Notes: generated by a model from the sequence alone, not told the origin. A DNA stretch of 64,000 bases from Actinomadura sp. NBRC 104412 (GCF_030269515.1 NZ_BSTM01000018.1:62001-126000), one strand, 5' to 3'. Positions 25,187-34,022 are shown, counted from the stretch's first letter. Numbers and translations: made by a program.

Positions 25187-26506
25187 TCAGTGGCGGATGC
25201 GGTGCCACGGGCCGGTGATGGCGAAGGTCACGCCCGGGGACTGCCGGTTGGCGAACAGGGTGCGACCGTCGGGCGAGAAGGTCGCCCCGGTGAACTCGCT
25301 GTCGTTGAACGCGTTGCGCGCGAACGCGAACGCCCGGCCCTTGCGGTCCGTGCCCACCAGGTGCTGCTCGCCGTCGCCGTCCTCGGCCAGGATCACGCCG
25401 CCGCCGTACGGGGACACCGTGATGTTGTCCGGGCCGTCGAACCTGCCGCCCGGCTTGAAGATCAGCTCCAGCCTGATCCGGTCGGTCTTGGGATTGTAGG
25501 TCCAGACCTGGCCGGCGTGGTCGGCCGCGGCGCCCTCCTCCTTCTTGGAGTAGCTGGCGACGAAGTACGCCTTGCCGTGCCCCCACCAGGCGCCTTCCAG
25601 CTTCTGGCTGCGGGTGACCTGCTCGTCCTCGAACTGCTTGCGGATCGAGGTGGTCGTGGCGGCCCGGTCGGGGATCGCCTTCCACTTGACGCGGAACTCC
25701 TCGCCCGGCTCCTGGGCGAGGGACAGGTCGGGCAGGTCCCGGCAGACCATCACCTCCAGGCGCCCGCCCTCCAGGTAGGCGTGGTACTGGCCGCGGTGCG
25801 CGCGCGGGCGGAACCGGTAGAACAGCCCGAACGGCCCGCTCGCGTCCTCGGTGAGGTACGCCTCCAGGGTGTGCGGGTCGATGGCCACCGCCTCGTGGGC
25901 GAAACGCCCCATGCCGGTGATCGGCACGGGCTCGGTCCGCTTGCCGGTCGGGTCGACCTCGAACACCCAGCCGTGCGACTTGGTCTGGCCGCTGAAACCC
26001 TCGGTCTCCTCACAGGTCAGCCACGTACCCCAGGGGGTGCGACCTCCCGCGCAGTTAGTGGAGGTGCCCGCAAGGCTGATGCGCTGGTTCACAAGGTTGC
26101 CGTCGGAGTCCACCTCAAGCGTGGTGGTCCCTCCGAAGGCGGCGGGGTCGTACACCAATGAGGAGGGCGCGACGGGCTTGACGCCGCTGGCGGTCTGCTC
26201 GTGGTTGCGCACGAGGCGGACGGTGTCCTTGCGGCTGCCCTTGAACGTGGCCATGCCGTCGTGCGCACCCGGTACGAGCACGCCATCCGTGATGGTGTCG
26301 CCCTGCGCGGACAGGGTCTTGTAGGAAAAGCCCTCGGGAAGGTCCAGGACACCCCTGGGGTCCGGGACCAGAGGGCCGTAACCAGCGGCTCCACCGACCT
26401 TGGCCTCGGCCGAGGTCTGGAAAATCGTGTCGAGGCTGCCGGCGAGGGCGATGGACAGCGCACCGGCGGCGCTGCCCTTCATCACCCCACGACGGGACAC
26501 AGACAT
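25187..26506 (-). CDS. phoX: PhoX-type alkaline phosphatase (DUF839), Tat-exported
   Basis: A 439-residue secreted phosphatase. The N-terminus SVSRRGVMKGSAAGALSIALAG is a twin-arginine signal peptide. The mature part has the PhoX beta-propeller features: RNHEQ, NCAGGRTPWGTWLTCEE with the metal-site Cys and Glu, RFAHEAVAIDP, and LYRFRP-type strands. PhoX enzymes use Fe3+ and Ca2+ and release phosphate from organic phosphoesters outside the cell. The ATG at 26506 has AGGAG five bases upstream. A PHO-box-like direct repeat upstream suggests PhoP control. Its place between the folP-like fragment and the LOG genes is unlike mycobacteria, so it is a local insertion. Confidence 0.9.
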   Translation of the reverse strand: MSVSRRGVMKGSAAGALSIALAGSLDTIFQTSAEAKVGGAAGYGPLVPDPRGVLDLPEGFSYKTLSAQGDTITDGVLVPGAHDGMATFKGSRKDTVRLVRNHEQTASGVKPVAPSSLVYDPAAFGGTTTLEVDSDGNLVNQRISLAGTSTNCAGGRTPWGTWLTCEETEGFSGQTKSHGWVFEVDPTGKRTEPVPITGMGRFAHEAVAIDPHTLEAYLTEDASGPFGLFYRFRPRAHRGQYHAYLEGGRLEVMVCRDLPDLSLAQEPGEEFRVKWKAIPDRAATTTSIRKQFEDEQVTRSQKLEGAWWGHGKAYFVASYSKKEEGAAADHAGQVWTYNPKTDRIRLELIFKPGGRFDGPDNITVSPYGGGVILAEDGDGEQHLVGTDRKGRAFAFARNAFNDSEFTGATFSPDGRTLFANRQSPGVTFAITGPWHRIRH

Positions 26507-26550
26507 GGCGGCTCCTTCGCATGAATAACGATCATGGGGAGCCTGGCGCG

Positions 26551-26572
26551 TGCCCTTGAACCGTCGGTGAAC
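26551..26572 (-). promoter_or_regulatory. PHO-box-like direct repeat upstream of phoX
   Basis: The minus strand holds two adjacent 11-base units, GTTCACCGACG and GTTCAAGGGCA, 45 bases upstream of the phoX start. Streptomyces PhoP boxes are direct repeats of 11 bases beginning GTTCA. The second unit departs from consensus after GTTCA. Confidence 0.55.
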
Positions 26573-26643
26573 GAGCCCCGACCGCGGGCCGAACCCCCAG
26601 GACACACTTCTGATATCCGGCTAATCACACCAAACTGGCCGGG

Positions 26644-27282
26644 TCACAGCTCGGCCTCGGCGTAGTCCGCCGGGGTGTACTCGATCCGCGGCTGGGACCG
26701 CTCCAAGAGATCGAACGCCTCCGACACCGACGCCGACCAGCCGATCGCGTCCCAGATCTTGGGACGGGCGAACCCCTGCTCGGTCAGCCCGGTCATCAGC
26801 TCCCGCAGCGGCTCGTACACCCCCGTCGGGTCGAGGATCACGACCGCCTTGGAATGCATCCCCAGCACCCGGGCCGTCCAGATCTCGAAGAGCTCCTCCA
26901 GCGTCCCGATGCCGCCGGGCAGCACCAGGAACGCGTCGCTGCGCCGGTCCATCTCGCCCTTGCGGGTGCGCATGTCGGGCGTGACGACCAGCTCGTCGTT
27001 CTCGGGGTCGGCGATCTCCACGCTGACCAGCCCCTCGGGGATCACCCCGACGGTGCGGGCGCCGCCGGCCCGCGCGGCGCGGGCCACGGCGCCCATGCAC
27101 GACACCTGCGCGCCGCCGCTGACCAGGCTGTGCCCGCGCCGCGCCAGCTCGGCCCCGACCTGCTCGGCCAGGTCCAGATACACCTTGTCGATCTTGTTGC
27201 TGGAGGCGCAGAACACGCACACGGCCAACCGGCGGGACGACTCGCCGGGCCCGTCCTCCTGGACCGGATCCGCGGTGGCCAT
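26644..27282 (-). CDS. LOG family protein (TIGR00730), first copy
   Basis: A 212-residue Rossmann-fold protein of the lysine-decarboxylase-like LOG family, which hydrolyses nucleoside 5'-monophosphates such as cytokinin riboside monophosphate. Seen are VCVFCASSN at the start, LVSGGAQVSCMG, and the catalytic PGGIGTLEE motif with R in MRTRKGEMDRRSDAF. Its ATG overlaps the stop of the second LOG gene by one base (TGATG). Two LOG copies in a row next to dapE correspond to Rv1205 and its neighbour in mycobacteria. The bacterial substrate is uncertain. Confidence 0.9.
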   Translation of the reverse strand: MATADPVQEDGPGESSRRLAVCVFCASSNKIDKVYLDLAEQVGAELARRGHSLVSGGAQVSCMGAVARAARAGGARTVGVIPEGLVSVEIADPENDELVVTPDMRTRKGEMDRRSDAFLVLPGGIGTLEELFEIWTARVLGMHSKAVVILDPTGVYEPLRELMTGLTEQGFARPKIWDAIGWSASVSEAFDLLERSQPRIEYTPADYAEAEL

Positions 27283-28091
27283 CAGCTTCCGTCCCCGGCC
27301 TCGGCCTCGGCGGCGGCCCTGGCCGCCTCCTCCTCGTCACGCAGCCTGGCCTGCTGGACATGCGCGTCCACGATCACCCGGACGGCCTCCTCGGGATCGT
27401 CGGTGAGATGGACCAGATCGATGTCCTCGGGGGAGATCTTCCCGGAGGTCAGCATGGTCTTCTTCACCCAGTCGACCAGGCCGCCCCAGAACTCGGTGCC
27501 GACCAGCACGATCGGAAAGCGGGTGATCTTGCCGGTCTGCACCAGCGTGATCGCCTCGAACAGCTCGTCCAGCGTGCCGAAGCCGCCCGGCAGCACGACG
27601 AACGCCTGCGAGTACTTGACGAACATCGTCTTGCGGACGAAGAAGTAGCGGAACTCCAGGCCGATGTCGAGATGCGCGTTGAGCTTCTGCTCGAACGGCA
27701 GCTCGATGCCCAGCCCGACCGACAGCCCGCCGGCCTGGTCACAGCCCTTGTTGGCGGCTTCCATGATCCCCGGACCGCCGCCGGTGATCACCGCGTAGCC
27801 GGCCTCGTGCAGCCGGGCGCCGATGTCCACGGCCAGCTCGTACTCGGGCGAACCCGGCTTGGTGCGAGCGCTGCCGAAGACGCTCACCGCGCGCGGGATC
27901 TCCGCCAGCAGGCCGAATCCCTCCACGAACTCGGCCTGGATCCGCAGTACGCGCCAGGGGTCGGCGTGGACCCAGTCGGAGGGGCCACGGGCGTCCAGCA
28001 GGCGCTGGTCGGTGGTGGTCTGCGGCACGGCCTTGCCGCGCAGCATGGCGGGCCCCTGTCGCCGTGTCCGGTGGTTCGCGTCCGTTGTCAT
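27282..28091 (-). CDS. LOG family protein (TIGR00730), second copy
   Basis: A 269-residue LOG-fold protein, longer than its neighbour through N-terminal and Glu/Ala-rich C-terminal extensions. Conserved elements are AVSVFGSARTKPGS, VITGGGPGIMEAANKG and PGGFGTLDELFE, with the catalytic R and E. The ATG at 28091 is preceded by TACGGT seven bases upstream, a plausible -10 for a leaderless transcript. It is translationally coupled to the first LOG gene. The two may form a heteromer or act on different nucleotides; neither is shown. Confidence 0.88.
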   Translation of the reverse strand: MTTDANHRTRRQGPAMLRGKAVPQTTTDQRLLDARGPSDWVHADPWRVLRIQAEFVEGFGLLAEIPRAVSVFGSARTKPGSPEYELAVDIGARLHEAGYAVITGGGPGIMEAANKGCDQAGGLSVGLGIELPFEQKLNAHLDIGLEFRYFFVRKTMFVKYSQAFVVLPGGFGTLDELFEAITLVQTGKITRFPIVLVGTEFWGGLVDWVKKTMLTSGKISPEDIDLVHLTDDPEEAVRVIVDAHVQQARLRDEEEAARAAAEAEAGDGS

Positions 28092-28128
28092 GTCCCTCAC
28101 CGTAACCAAGCGACGGGCACGGCCGTGC

Positions 28129-28584
28129 ATGGAAAGTGACGGCAGTGACGCTTTCCGTGCGAGCGACGCTGATCCCAACGTGGCAAGAAATCCCCGCTCT
28201 GCTGCCAGGTGGCTGCATGCCGCCCACCCGGTCAACGCCCGTCATCCGTCCGCCCGCCCGGATCCGGCCCGTCCGATCACCGCGACGCCTTCGCCGGACC
28301 GTCCCGCGTGGCTGCCGCCTGCGCGTCCCGGCCAGGTCCCTGAGCCGGACGACGCGCCAAGCCGCGGTGACCCCGCGCCGGTCTTCGTGAACTCCTCGGA
28401 CCGCCGCGCCCGGTGGATCCGCCGCTTCGCCATCATGGCCGGTGCCGTGCTGCTCCTGAGCGGCGTCAACCTGGCCCTGGACACCGACGTCCCGCTGACG
28501 CCCTCGCCGACGGATGGCGGCCGGTTCTCCGGTCCCGCCGGTGAGGAGAGACCGACGATCGGCCCCAGGCCCAACGAGGGTTAG
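28129..28584 (+). CDS. Small single-span membrane protein
   Basis: An open frame of 151 codons from an ATG at 28129. The N-terminal half is a Pro/Ala/Arg-rich, apparently disordered stretch. One membrane span follows (RRFAIMAGAVLLLSGVNLAL), then a short outer tail (SPTDGGRFSGPAGEERP). The start is uncertain; a GTG at 28180 (VARNPRS) is another candidate. Coding bias and the clear membrane segment support a gene. It is divergent from the LOG pair and converges on dapE, its stop overlapping the dapE stop by a few bases. Confidence 0.6.
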   Translation: MESDGSDAFRASDADPNVARNPRSAARWLHAAHPVNARHPSARPDPARPITATPSPDRPAWLPPARPGQVPEPDDAPSRGDPAPVFVNSSDRRARWIRRFAIMAGAVLLLSGVNLALDTDVPLTPSPTDGGRFSGPAGEERPTIGPRPNEG

Positions 28585-29636
28585 CCGAGCCAGGCGAGCA
28601 TGCGGCGCTCGCAGTCGGCGATCAGGGGGATCTCGACGTGCTCCTCCTTGGTGTGCGCCAGGGTCGGCTCGCCGGGACCGTAGTTCACCGCGGGAACGCT
28701 TAGGTCGGAGAACCGGGACACGTCCGTCCAGCCGAGCTTGGCCCGTACCGCCGCGCCGCTGGCCGCCACGAACGAGGCGGCGGCCGGATGGTCGAGGCCG
28801 GGACGGGCCGCGGGCGCGCCGTCCACGATCGTCACCCGGTGGCCGGGGAAGAGGTCCCTCACGTACGCCTCGGCCTCCGCGAGCGACTTGTCGGGAGCGA
28901 ACCGGTAGTTGACGGTGACCACGCACTCGTCCGGGATCACGTTCCCGGCGACGCCGCCACGGATGAACACGGCGTTCAGGCCCTCGTGGTACTCCAGGCC
29001 GTCCACCACCGGACGGGCCGGTTCGTAGGCGCGCAGCACGTCCAGCACCACGCCCGCGGAGTGGATCGCGTTGGAGCCCATCCAGGCACGCGCGCTGTGC
29101 GCCCGCCTGCCCTCGACGGTGATCTCGGCCCGCAGCGTCCCCTGGCAGCCCCCCTCGATCAGGCCGCCGGTGGGTTCCATCAGGACGGCGAAGTCCCCCT
29201 CCAGCAGCCCGGGACGGGTCTCGACCAGCCGCTTGAGCCCGTTGCGGTCGGCCTCGACCTCCTCGCACTCGTAGAAGACGTAGGTGACGTCGCGGCTGGG
29301 CGCGGACAACGCGGCGGCCAGCTTCAGCGCGACCGCGACACCGCTCTTCATGTCCGTGGTGCCGCACCCGTACAGCCGGTCCCCCTCGACCCGCGACGGC
29401 AGGTTGCCGTTCAGCGGGACGGTGTCGAGGTGCCCGGCCAGGATGACCCGCTGGTCGCGCCCGAGTTCGGTGCGGGCGACCAGTGTGTCGCCGTCCCGCA
29501 CGACCCGCAGATGCGGCAGCGGCGCCAGCGCCTCCTCCACCGCGTCGGCGAGCGCCCTCTCGTTCCCGCTCACCGATTCGATGTCCACGATCGCCGCCGT
29601 GAGCGCCGCCACGTCCAGTCCCAGATCCAGCCGCAT
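28581..29636 (-). CDS. dapE: Succinyl-diaminopimelate desuccinylase
   Basis: A 351-residue M20-family di-zinc enzyme that releases succinate from N-succinyl-L,L-diaminopimelate in lysine and peptidoglycan synthesis. Metal ligands and catalytic residues are seen in GHLDTVP, GTTDMKSG, YECEEVEA, LMEPTGG and the C-terminal TKEEHVE. The dimerisation lid domain lies in the middle. The ATG at 29636 (MRLDLGLD) is preferred to the TTG at 29645. It is one of three dap genes in the window with dapD and dapC. Confidence 0.94.
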   Translation of the reverse strand: MRLDLGLDVAALTAAIVDIESVSGNERALADAVEEALAPLPHLRVVRDGDTLVARTELGRDQRVILAGHLDTVPLNGNLPSRVEGDRLYGCGTTDMKSGVAVALKLAAALSAPSRDVTYVFYECEEVEADRNGLKRLVETRPGLLEGDFAVLMEPTGGLIEGGCQGTLRAEITVEGRRAHSARAWMGSNAIHSAGVVLDVLRAYEPARPVVDGLEYHEGLNAVFIRGGVAGNVIPDECVVTVNYRFAPDKSLAEAEAYVRDLFPGHRVTIVDGAPAARPGLDHPAAASFVAASGAAVRAKLGWTDVSRFSDLSVPAVNYGPGEPTLAHTKEEHVEIPLIADCERRMLAWLG

Positions 29637-29657
29637 GCCCACCAAGCGTACGCAGGA

Positions 29658-30986
29658 TCAGCGCCGGGCCCCCTGCAAGTGGTCGTCGAACTGCACCGAG
29701 ATCCGGTGCGTGCTGGACGGCCACGCCGGGACCATCAGCGAGCCGACCCGTCCGGCGCCGCCGCGCGGCCGGGACACCACGGAGATCGAACGCCGTGCAC
29801 CGGCCGGCATGAAGACGTCGATCCCGGTGATGAACGGCTGGGCGGCGAACGCGGGGATCGGCGCACTCAGATCGGTCACTCCGTCCTTGCCCGCGTCGTA
29901 GGCGAAGATGCCGATGGCGCGCTTGGTCCGCGGGGTGTTGGCGGCGTTCAGCACCTCCCGCCCGTTGATCCGCAGGGAGTCGCCCGCCGCGCCCTGGTCG
30001 CCCCACCACTCCTTCTGCCGGCTGATCGTCATGGCGGAGTGGCCGTCCCCGGTCTCCACCTGCGACGCCAGCCCCTCGCCCGGACGGCTCGTCAGCAGCC
30101 GGACGAGGTTGTCGGTACGCAGGAACGGCTGGAAGTACAAATGGTGCGTCGACGTCCGCCCCCACACCAATGCGAATTCATAATGGGCGCGGCCGTCGGC
30201 CTTGAAAGGCCCCCAAGCCCCATCCCCGGTAATGTGGAAGACCGCCTCAGGCCGCCTCGCTTCGCGCTTACCGTTGCGTGGATTCACCCGGTAGATCTCC
30301 AGACGCGCCCCCTCCGCCCCGACATTGGCGGGGAAGAGCACGGCCCGTCCGGACAGCCGCGCGTGCCTCTGCGGGATGATCGCGGTCGTACGCGGCGCCC
30401 GTCCCGTCAGGAACCGGTAGAACTCGGTGAACGTCTCGGGCGAGGTCACGACCTGCGTATGCGACTGGTCGGAGAAGTACACGTTGGTCGCCCCGCCCAC
30501 CGCCCGCGCCGTGGACCCTTCACCCCACACCGCCAGCGTCGGCACGCCACCGGGCTGGTCGACCGAGGTCGCCCCGTCCAGATTCACATAATGAGCGACT
30601 GTGGCCGCCCTCTCAGGCGAGCTTCGCAGGTACGCCTGCATGAGCCCGGTCCCGAGCGAATGCGCGAGCAGGTCGACCTTGTCCGCCCGCGCCCTGGCGC
30701 GCAGCCGCGCGATCCGCCGGTCCAGGGACGCGAAGACCTCGTCGCGGGTGTTCTCCACGAACAGCGAGTCGTACTCGTGGGCCTCGATGAGGTCGGCCTG
30801 GTACCCGTTGGACGCCAGCCGCCGCGCCTGCGTCTCGAACTGCTGGCCGGACCCGCTGAACCCATGAACGAAGATCACCGGACGTCGCGCCGCGTCCCGT
30901 CCGGGCGGCCCCGCCTGAGCCCCGCCCGCCACCATCGCGGACACCAGCAGAAACGCCGCCACCAGGGCGGCAAGCCGTCGGAACAT
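29658..30986 (-). CDS. Secreted alpha/beta-hydrolase (lipase)
   Basis: A 442-residue exported lipase. The signal peptide is RRLAALVAAFLLVSAMVAGGAQA. The alpha/beta-hydrolase domain begins with VIFVHGFSGSGQQF (oxyanion region) and has the nucleophile elbow AHSLGTG with its serine. The histidine is probably in YFSDQSHTQVV. The C-terminal 220 residues form a beta-rich extension (HLYFQPFLRTDNLVRLL..., GIDVFMPAGARRSISVVSRP) as seen in a group of actinobacterial triacylglycerol lipases. It ends about 20 bases from dapE but is probably expressed separately. Confidence 0.87.
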   Translation of the reverse strand: MFRRLAALVAAFLLVSAMVAGGAQAGPPGRDAARRPVIFVHGFSGSGQQFETQARRLASNGYQADLIEAHEYDSLFVENTRDEVFASLDRRIARLRARARADKVDLLAHSLGTGLMQAYLRSSPERAATVAHYVNLDGATSVDQPGGVPTLAVWGEGSTARAVGGATNVYFSDQSHTQVVTSPETFTEFYRFLTGRAPRTTAIIPQRHARLSGRAVLFPANVGAEGARLEIYRVNPRNGKREARRPEAVFHITGDGAWGPFKADGRAHYEFALVWGRTSTHHLYFQPFLRTDNLVRLLTSRPGEGLASQVETGDGHSAMTISRQKEWWGDQGAAGDSLRINGREVLNAANTPRTKRAIGIFAYDAGKDGVTDLSAPIPAFAAQPFITGIDVFMPAGARRSISVVSRPRGGAGRVGSLMVPAWPSSTHRISVQFDDHLQGARR

Positions 30987-31203
30987 GGCGCCTGACCTCT
31001 CTCGCCGGGGGTCCCGCCAGCTTCCGATCACCCCACCCCAAGGTCAACCCTTCACCCACCCACCTGTGCCCACCCACAACCAACCCCCCGTCCGGCGATT
31101 GCCGCGCACAACCGAGAACGCGTTCGCGACCGTGCCATCCGGAAGAAGGGGTAGGCCGGGGTGTCGACGGGTAGGGCCTTGAATAACTGCATGGGGGGAT
31201 GAA

Positions 31204-31581
31204 ATGGTTAAACTCGCGACAAAGAATGCGGAAGTCAAGAATTTCCGGCAACCCGAGGAAACGCGCCCGTTCGAGGGGAACGGGCGGATCGAGATCGTGA
31301 CCGTGGGCGGGCAGCCCGTCGCGCGCGGGACGTTCGAGCCCGGCTGGCGCTGGTCGCGGAACGTCGGCCCGATCGCGGGCACCGACCGGTGCGAGGCGTC
31401 CCACCTGGGGTACTGCCTTTCGGGCCGGATGCGGGTGACCATGTCCGACGGCGGCGGCATCGACGTGGGACCCGGCGACGCGATCGCCATCCCGCCCGGC
31501 CATGACGCCGAGGTCGTGGGGGACGAACCCTGCGTCCTGATCGACTTCGGGGAGGTCTCCGACTACGCCAGACGCGGCTGA
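31204..31581 (+). CDS. Cupin domain protein
   Basis: A 125-residue single-domain cupin. GTFEPGWRWSRNVGPIAGTDRCEASHLGYCLSGRMRV (in two cupin motifs) and DVGPGDAIAIPPGHDAEV give the small beta-barrel with metal-ligand positions (Cys/His near residue 62, His near 99). The start ATG has GGGGGGA a few bases upstream. The 217 bases before it contain no other gene and a more AT-rich stretch (TTGAATAACTG) likely to be its promoter. The substrate is unknown; the protein may be a small-molecule sensor. Confidence 0.85.
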   Translation: MVKLATKNAEVKNFRQPEETRPFEGNGRIEIVTVGGQPVARGTFEPGWRWSRNVGPIAGTDRCEASHLGYCLSGRMRVTMSDGGGIDVGPGDAIAIPPGHDAEVVGDEPCVLIDFGEVSDYARRG

Positions 31582-31688
31582 GCCGCTCCGGCGCCCTGCC
31601 CGTGGCGCCCGCCACGACTGTGAACTCGGGCCTGTTCCACCGCCGCACGCGCTCCATAGGCTGACCCAAGGCTCTTCCGGAGGTCAGC

Positions 31689-32378
31689 ATGATGATCAGC
31701 CGCCGACGTGCGGGGAACGACGTCCGGGTCTCCTTCTCCGCGCTGATCCGGTTGCGCGACGAGGACCGGCATGTGCTCTTCCACACGCCGAACCGTCCCG
31801 GTTCGTTCAATCCGCCCGGAGGCGTCTACAAATACTTCGCGCCCGCGGTACCCGTGCTCGACGACCTGGGCTTCCGTCCGGACCGTGCCGTTTCGCTGGC
31901 CGAGGTCATGCGGGCCGACCTGCGCGGTTTCCTGCCCGCCTCATCCGTGGACGCCTTCCTCCGCTGGTTCTCCATAGGCGCCTACCGCGAGGAGCCCATC
32001 GAGTGCCTGCACCGTGAACTGGCCGAGGAACTCGCCGAATGCGGTCTGCACGAGCTTCTGAACGTCGCGTCGGACATCACCTTCACCCATGTGCGTTCCG
32101 TTTTCGAGCGCTCCGTCGTCAACGGGCCGGTGCCGGGCAAACCGTACCGGCAACTGCGGCACTTCGAGGTGTACGAGCCGGTGATGACCGGCCCGGCCGC
32201 GGTCCGCCTGCGTCGGGCGCTCATCGAGTCGGGCGAGAATGACGCGGTGTCCACCGTCATCTGCGCCACGTCCGAGCAGATCAGGCACGGACGCAGCGGC
32301 ACCGCGCTGCTCGGCGGCCACTGCGGCTACCTCATCGGTGACAGGCGCTACCAGCCCGATCTGCCGATGGTGCGCTGA
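31689..32378 (+). CDS. SMODS-associated-NUDIX-like protein
   Basis: A 229-residue protein. The opening VRVSFSALIRLRDEDRHVLF, then GSFNPPGGVYKYF and, about 70 residues on, CLHRELAEELAECG form a NUDIX fold with a long insertion between strand and Nudix helix. This arrangement resembles the SMODS-associated NUDIX (Sa_NUDIX) family, known from genomic association with CD-NTase conflict systems. The Nudix helix keeps RE..EE. SD GGAGG lies five bases before the ATG. The next gene, seven bases downstream, encodes a nucleotidyl-cyclase-like protein, so a nucleotide-signal system is plausible. The family call rests on pattern recognition. Confidence 0.55.
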   Translation: MMISRRRAGNDVRVSFSALIRLRDEDRHVLFHTPNRPGSFNPPGGVYKYFAPAVPVLDDLGFRPDRAVSLAEVMRADLRGFLPASSVDAFLRWFSIGAYREEPIECLHRELAEELAECGLHELLNVASDITFTHVRSVFERSVVNGPVPGKPYRQLRHFEVYEPVMTGPAAVRLRRALIESGENDAVSTVICATSEQIRHGRSGTALLGGHCGYLIGDRRYQPDLPMVR

Positions 32379-32385
32379 GGCCGCC

Positions 32386-33576
32386 GTGTCAGCAGAAGAA
32401 ATCGGCCTCTACACGATGCGCGGCTGGAAGCGCAGGAGCGTCCGCGTCTCCGGCGCATGCCTGGAAAAAGTACGCGCCGTCCCCATACCGATGGGCGATC
32501 CCCCAACGCAGGCTTGGGATCGTCCCCCTCCCGCCGGTCACGACGTGTTCGGGCTACAGGTACCGGTCGTGCTCGACCCCTCGCCCGCGCCGTGGCGCTA
32601 CGCGGGCGTGTTCGTACGCGTAAGCCTGGACGACCAGCGCGTCAACGTACAAGGCGTCCAGCGGTATCCGGAAGCGGCGCAGGGAGACCTCCCCGTCACG
32701 GCCGAGGAAACGAACGGGGCGGCCGCAGGCGTGTTCTTCGGCCACAGCGCAGGCCCAAGGCGACCCGGGGTGCAGGACGGCCGGTACGGGCTCCGCGTCG
32801 TGTTGACCGTCCCCGTCGATCTGCCGGACCTCAGCGGCACGGTCCGCGTCGACACGACGTTCGCCCACCGCGGGTGGCTCCTCCGCCGCCCCCGCCTCGA
32901 ACATGCCCATGGCGACACCCTGGTGCGCTTCACGGTGCGCCTACCGGACGAGCGTGTCCCGGCCGTGCCCGTCTCCGGCGCGGACCCGGCACACCCGCAC
33001 GACCGGAGGCCGTCGGTGCGGTTGTGCCTCGCGGCCGACATCGAACGGTTCAGCCGGTTTCGGACACCCGAGGCGGCCCGTGCCCAGGAACGCTTCGTCG
33101 GCCTGCTGGCCGAGGCCCGCCGCCACGCGGGCATCCCGGACGGAGACGTCGACCCGCAGGAGTCGGGGGACGGCCGGTTCGAGGTCTTCCCCGCGCCGCT
33201 GGACGAGGCGAGCGTCATCCCACGGCTGGTCGAGGGACTACGCGACGCGCTCGCCCGGACCAACGCCGACCTCAACGCGCACGCCCGGCTGCGCATCCGG
33301 GTGGCGCTGCACCGCGGGCACCTCCACCACGGCGTGAACGGCTGGGTCGGCGAGTCCGCGATCGCCGTCCACCGCCTGCTGGACTCCGGACCGCTACGCC
33401 GCGCCCTGACGGACCACCAGGAGGCCGACCTGGCACTGATCGTGCCGGACGTCCTCTACCGCGACGTCATCGGCCACGGATACGGCGGCCTTCCCCCTGA
33501 CCGGTTCCGCCCCGTCCACGTCCGCATACCGGAGAAGCGCTTCGAGGAACCCGCCTGGATCTACGTCCCCGACTAG
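32386..33576 (+). CDS. Beta-rich domain fused to a class III nucleotidyl-cyclase-like domain
   Basis: A 396-residue protein from GTG 32386 (ATG at 32416 is an alternative). The first 200 residues are an unrecognised beta-rich domain (YAGVFVRVSLDDQRVNVQGV...). The C-terminal 190 residues follow the class III cyclase fold: CLAADIERFSRF and ESGDGRFEVF supply both metal-binding aspartates, and LRIRVALHRGHLHHG is the dimer-interface strand. The transition-state Asn is not in its usual place (GESAIAVHRLLDS keeps only the Arg), so activity is uncertain. The end, VLYRDVIGHGY...AWIYVP, is shared with the protein at 44987. Confidence 0.6.
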   Translation: MSAEEIGLYTMRGWKRRSVRVSGACLEKVRAVPIPMGDPPTQAWDRPPPAGHDVFGLQVPVVLDPSPAPWRYAGVFVRVSLDDQRVNVQGVQRYPEAAQGDLPVTAEETNGAAAGVFFGHSAGPRRPGVQDGRYGLRVVLTVPVDLPDLSGTVRVDTTFAHRGWLLRRPRLEHAHGDTLVRFTVRLPDERVPAVPVSGADPAHPHDRRPSVRLCLAADIERFSRFRTPEAARAQERFVGLLAEARRHAGIPDGDVDPQESGDGRFEVFPAPLDEASVIPRLVEGLRDALARTNADLNAHARLRIRVALHRGHLHHGVNGWVGESAIAVHRLLDSGPLRRALTDHQEADLALIVPDVLYRDVIGHGYGGLPPDRFRPVHVRIPEKRFEEPAWIYVPD

Positions 33577-33638
33577 CCGCCGCTCCCGGAACTCCCGACG
33601 CCCCGCCCGCGGCGTTCATGGGCCTTGCGCCGGGCGAT

Positions 33639-33866
33639 CTACTCGGCGAACCGGCGGTGGATCACCTCTTCGATCTCCCCATCGTGCTTGTAGGAGTCCT
33701 CGAAGTCGGCGAGGTCGATGGTCATGTGCGGCCGCTCCGGCACCCGCCACAGCGCGAAGACCGTCTTGTCGAGGGCCTTGGCGTAACCCGCCTCGATGTT
33801 CAGGCCGACCCGCTTGGACTCGGCGTCGCCGGTGAGGTCCAGCAGGACCGCCTCGGCATCGGCTCG
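33639..33866 (-). pseudogene. C-terminal remnant of a nucleoside 2-deoxyribosyltransferase/TIR-like protein
   Basis: About 75 residues (ADAEAVLLDLTGDAES..., VGLNIEAGYAKALDKTVFALW..., DSYKHDGEIEEVIHRRFAE) look like the C-terminal part of a nucleoside 2-deoxyribosyltransferase-fold protein. The upstream bases (33867-34020) show no continuation in any frame, and no start is evident, so only a fragment remains. It lies between the cyclase-like gene and the dapD terminator. The remaining intergenic bases of this 480-base gap show nothing further. Confidence 0.5.
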
Positions 33867-34022
33867 CGGAGGACACGGTCGAGAACCTGTCTCGGCGCGC
33901 TGCTGTTCGCGCGGATGCGGGGCTGTTGACCGGCAGGAGATCCAGCATCTGCGCTGCCGCGTGCCCCGCCGCGATTGACGCTGAACGCGTCGGCCACCGC
34001 TGTCACGACACAAATCGTCAGG

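Noticed and set aside
32386..33576. Assignment as a true Pycsar cyclase
   Set aside because: Both metal Asp are present, but the transition-state Asn is not in place and the N-terminal domain is unknown, so only a cyclase-like fold is claimed.
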